Source: Chlamydiales bacterium
GTDB taxonomy: Bacteria; Chlamydiota; Chlamydiia; Chlamydiales; JACRBE01
DNA: 64,000 nt
Assembly (NCBI GenBank): GCA_016213235.1
Contig: JACRBE010000043.1
Location: 1-64,000, forward strand
Reading direction: 5' to 3'
The notes under the pieces: generated by a model
Told to the model about the DNA's origin: nothing
The model's database searches: none
Seen by the model: the letters and a program-made list of their open reading frames with translations, nothing else
Program-made: the position numbers and the translations under genes
In this document: in pieces, positions 63,056 to 64,000 of the stretch
Layout of the letters: each line of letters starts with the position of its first letter
Position numbering within the stretch: the stretch's first letter is position 1

Positions 63056-64000
63056 ATGAAAGGCTTTAAAGGAAGGGCGCTTTTTAATTTATTGCGTCTA
63101 AAATATCGTAATCAGCAATTGCCCACTTCACTAGAGCAGTGGCAGATAGAAGATTATCGGGCGATGAATACTGAGGCATTGTTTCATCGGTTGCTATTTC
63201 TCGGAGTGAGTCTTGATTTAGAAGCGTTTAAGTTATATACTGCAAGCTGCGATAGTCCTGAAAAACTCTTATATTATCTCTCTGCTAAAGAAGAGAATGA
63301 TTCATCTAAATTACAAATATATCTTATTGTTTTTGAATTATGGAGACGGTTTGTCCCAGAAAAACAATCATTATCTATTTTAACCGATGAAATCGATCAT
63401 AAGATAGAGCAGCATTATCAAGGTGAATTAGAAGAAGATCAGGCACAAGTGATGTTTGTGACTTTGGAAGATATTTTTGATCAAGCTGTTGATGAGGGGC
63501 AACCCCCTAAAGGCGTTTTTGTAGCGCTATCTAACTATATGGCACATAATCTAGAGCATTTTTTATATGATTATATTGGTAAAATGATTGCTCAAAATAA
63601 AGATTTAACTGCATCAGAATTGATCGATGGTTTTTATCCCTACATTCAACAGGAGACAGCTTTTGATTTGTTAAAAGTCAAACTGCTTGCTAAGGCGGAT
63701 GTCGAAGAGGCAACGATTGCCGCGCAGAGGCTGAGTGAAAAAATAATCGAAGAAAAAAATAAGTCACTTGCTTTTGATTTAATTCAATTTTTAGCACAGG
63801 AAGGAACTCCGGAAGTATTTTTTCAAACATATCAAAAAATAGTGCCCTTGATTGAAACAGAAAAAGATTTTAAACAGATGCTAGAGATTGCAGCTAGTTA
63901 TTATCGAGGATTTGATAAAGAATTAGAAGAAGAGCAAATACAGCATTTGATTAATTCTAGAAAAGACATCGATCCCAATCGCAAGATAGAAATAAAAGAA
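63056..64000 (+). CDS. Unknown helical protein, 3' end outside window
   Basis: The frame opens at the ATG at 63056 (the preceding in-frame stop is at 63047) and stays open for 315 codons to the window end. The visible protein starts basic (MKGFKGRALFNLLRLKYRNQ) and is otherwise acidic and helix-rich, with Glu/Leu-rich phrases such as LEEEQIQHLINSRKD and VKLLAKADVEEATIAAQRLS. No membrane segment or known motif is seen. It diverges from the GspI-like gene. Confidence 0.8.
   Translation, partial: MKGFKGRALFNLLRLKYRNQQLPTSLEQWQIEDYRAMNTEALFHRLLFLGVSLDLEAFKLYTASCDSPEKLLYYLSAKEENDSSKLQIYLIVFELWRRFVPEKQSLSILTDEIDHKIEQHYQGELEEDQAQVMFVTLEDIFDQAVDEGQPPKGVFVALSNYMAHNLEHFLYDYIGKMIAQNKDLTASELIDGFYPYIQQETAFDLLKVKLLAKADVEEATIAAQRLSEKIIEEKNKSLAFDLIQFLAQEGTPEVFFQTYQKIVPLIETEKDFKQMLEIAASYYRGFDKELEEEQIQHLINSRKDIDPNRKIEIKE

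Overview
The window looks like part of an environmental (amoeba- or arthropod-associated) member of the Chlamydiae, outside the genus Chlamydia. The evidence is gene content and blocks of synteny I remember from Chlamydia: an unknown gene followed by gspD-gspE-gspF-gspG; mutL-pepP; tolQ-tolR-tolA/tonB-tolB-pal-LysM beside tatD and sdhCAB; and mnmG, lplA and dnaB close together. Two tandem proteins with the bilobed hydrophobic domain of inclusion-membrane (Inc) proteins also fit. The DNA is AT-rich. I cannot fix the genus from sequence alone.

Layout. 1-6.8 kb: the end of an unknown gene, then the core type II secretion genes (secretin, ATPase, platform protein, two pseudopilins) as a tightly overlapping operon. 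6.8-19.4 kb: envelope and exported proteins (small membrane protein, exported HAD-like protein, giant MORN-variant protein, exported fucosyltransferase-like protein, von Willebrand A protein, two TPR proteins) plus rsmD. 19.4-21 kb: a glycine-zipper lipoprotein, a structured noncoding stretch and a PhoB-like response regulator. 21-25.6 kb: the complete Tol-Pal operon on the minus strand, diverging from tatD and sdhCAB (25.7-30.3 kb). 30.4-32.8 kb: a small unknown protein, lplA, a small exported protein and a receiver protein with a degenerate GGDEF domain.

32.9-41.7 kb is an apparent acquired island. It holds a CusCBA-type heavy-metal efflux operon and a calcium-type P-type ATPase, with visibly higher GC than its surroundings. 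On one side lies the orphaned last strand of an outer-membrane beta-barrel gene and on the other an IS110-family transposase remnant. 41.8-48.1 kb: mnmG with a 29-residue basic COX24-like protein just upstream, the Inc pair, an internally deleted class II cAMP phosphodiesterase pseudogene, dnaB interrupted by a 431-residue intein with homing-endonuclease motifs, and tRNA-Ser(GCU). 49.2-50.9 kb: an AlbA_2/ATPase-type regulator preceded by 10-bp-phased GAGGC boxes. 51-56.5 kb: mutL, a Xaa-Pro peptidase and a membrane adenylate cyclase. 56.5-58.8 kb: a Ser/Thr/Asp-rich putative secreted protein and a PhoR-like histidine kinase, plausible partner of the response regulator at 20.3 kb. 58.8-62.7 kb: the remaining pseudopilins (GspI- and GspJ-like), split by an OPT-family oligopeptide transporter. 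The window ends inside an unknown gene.

How the parts work together: the two ends of the window together carry most of a type II secretion machine; Tol-Pal and succinate dehydrogenase serve the envelope and respiration; an adenylate cyclase survives while a neighbouring cAMP phosphodiesterase gene has decayed; and the metal/calcium island looks like a recent adaptation. All assignments are by eye from motifs; no database search was run.
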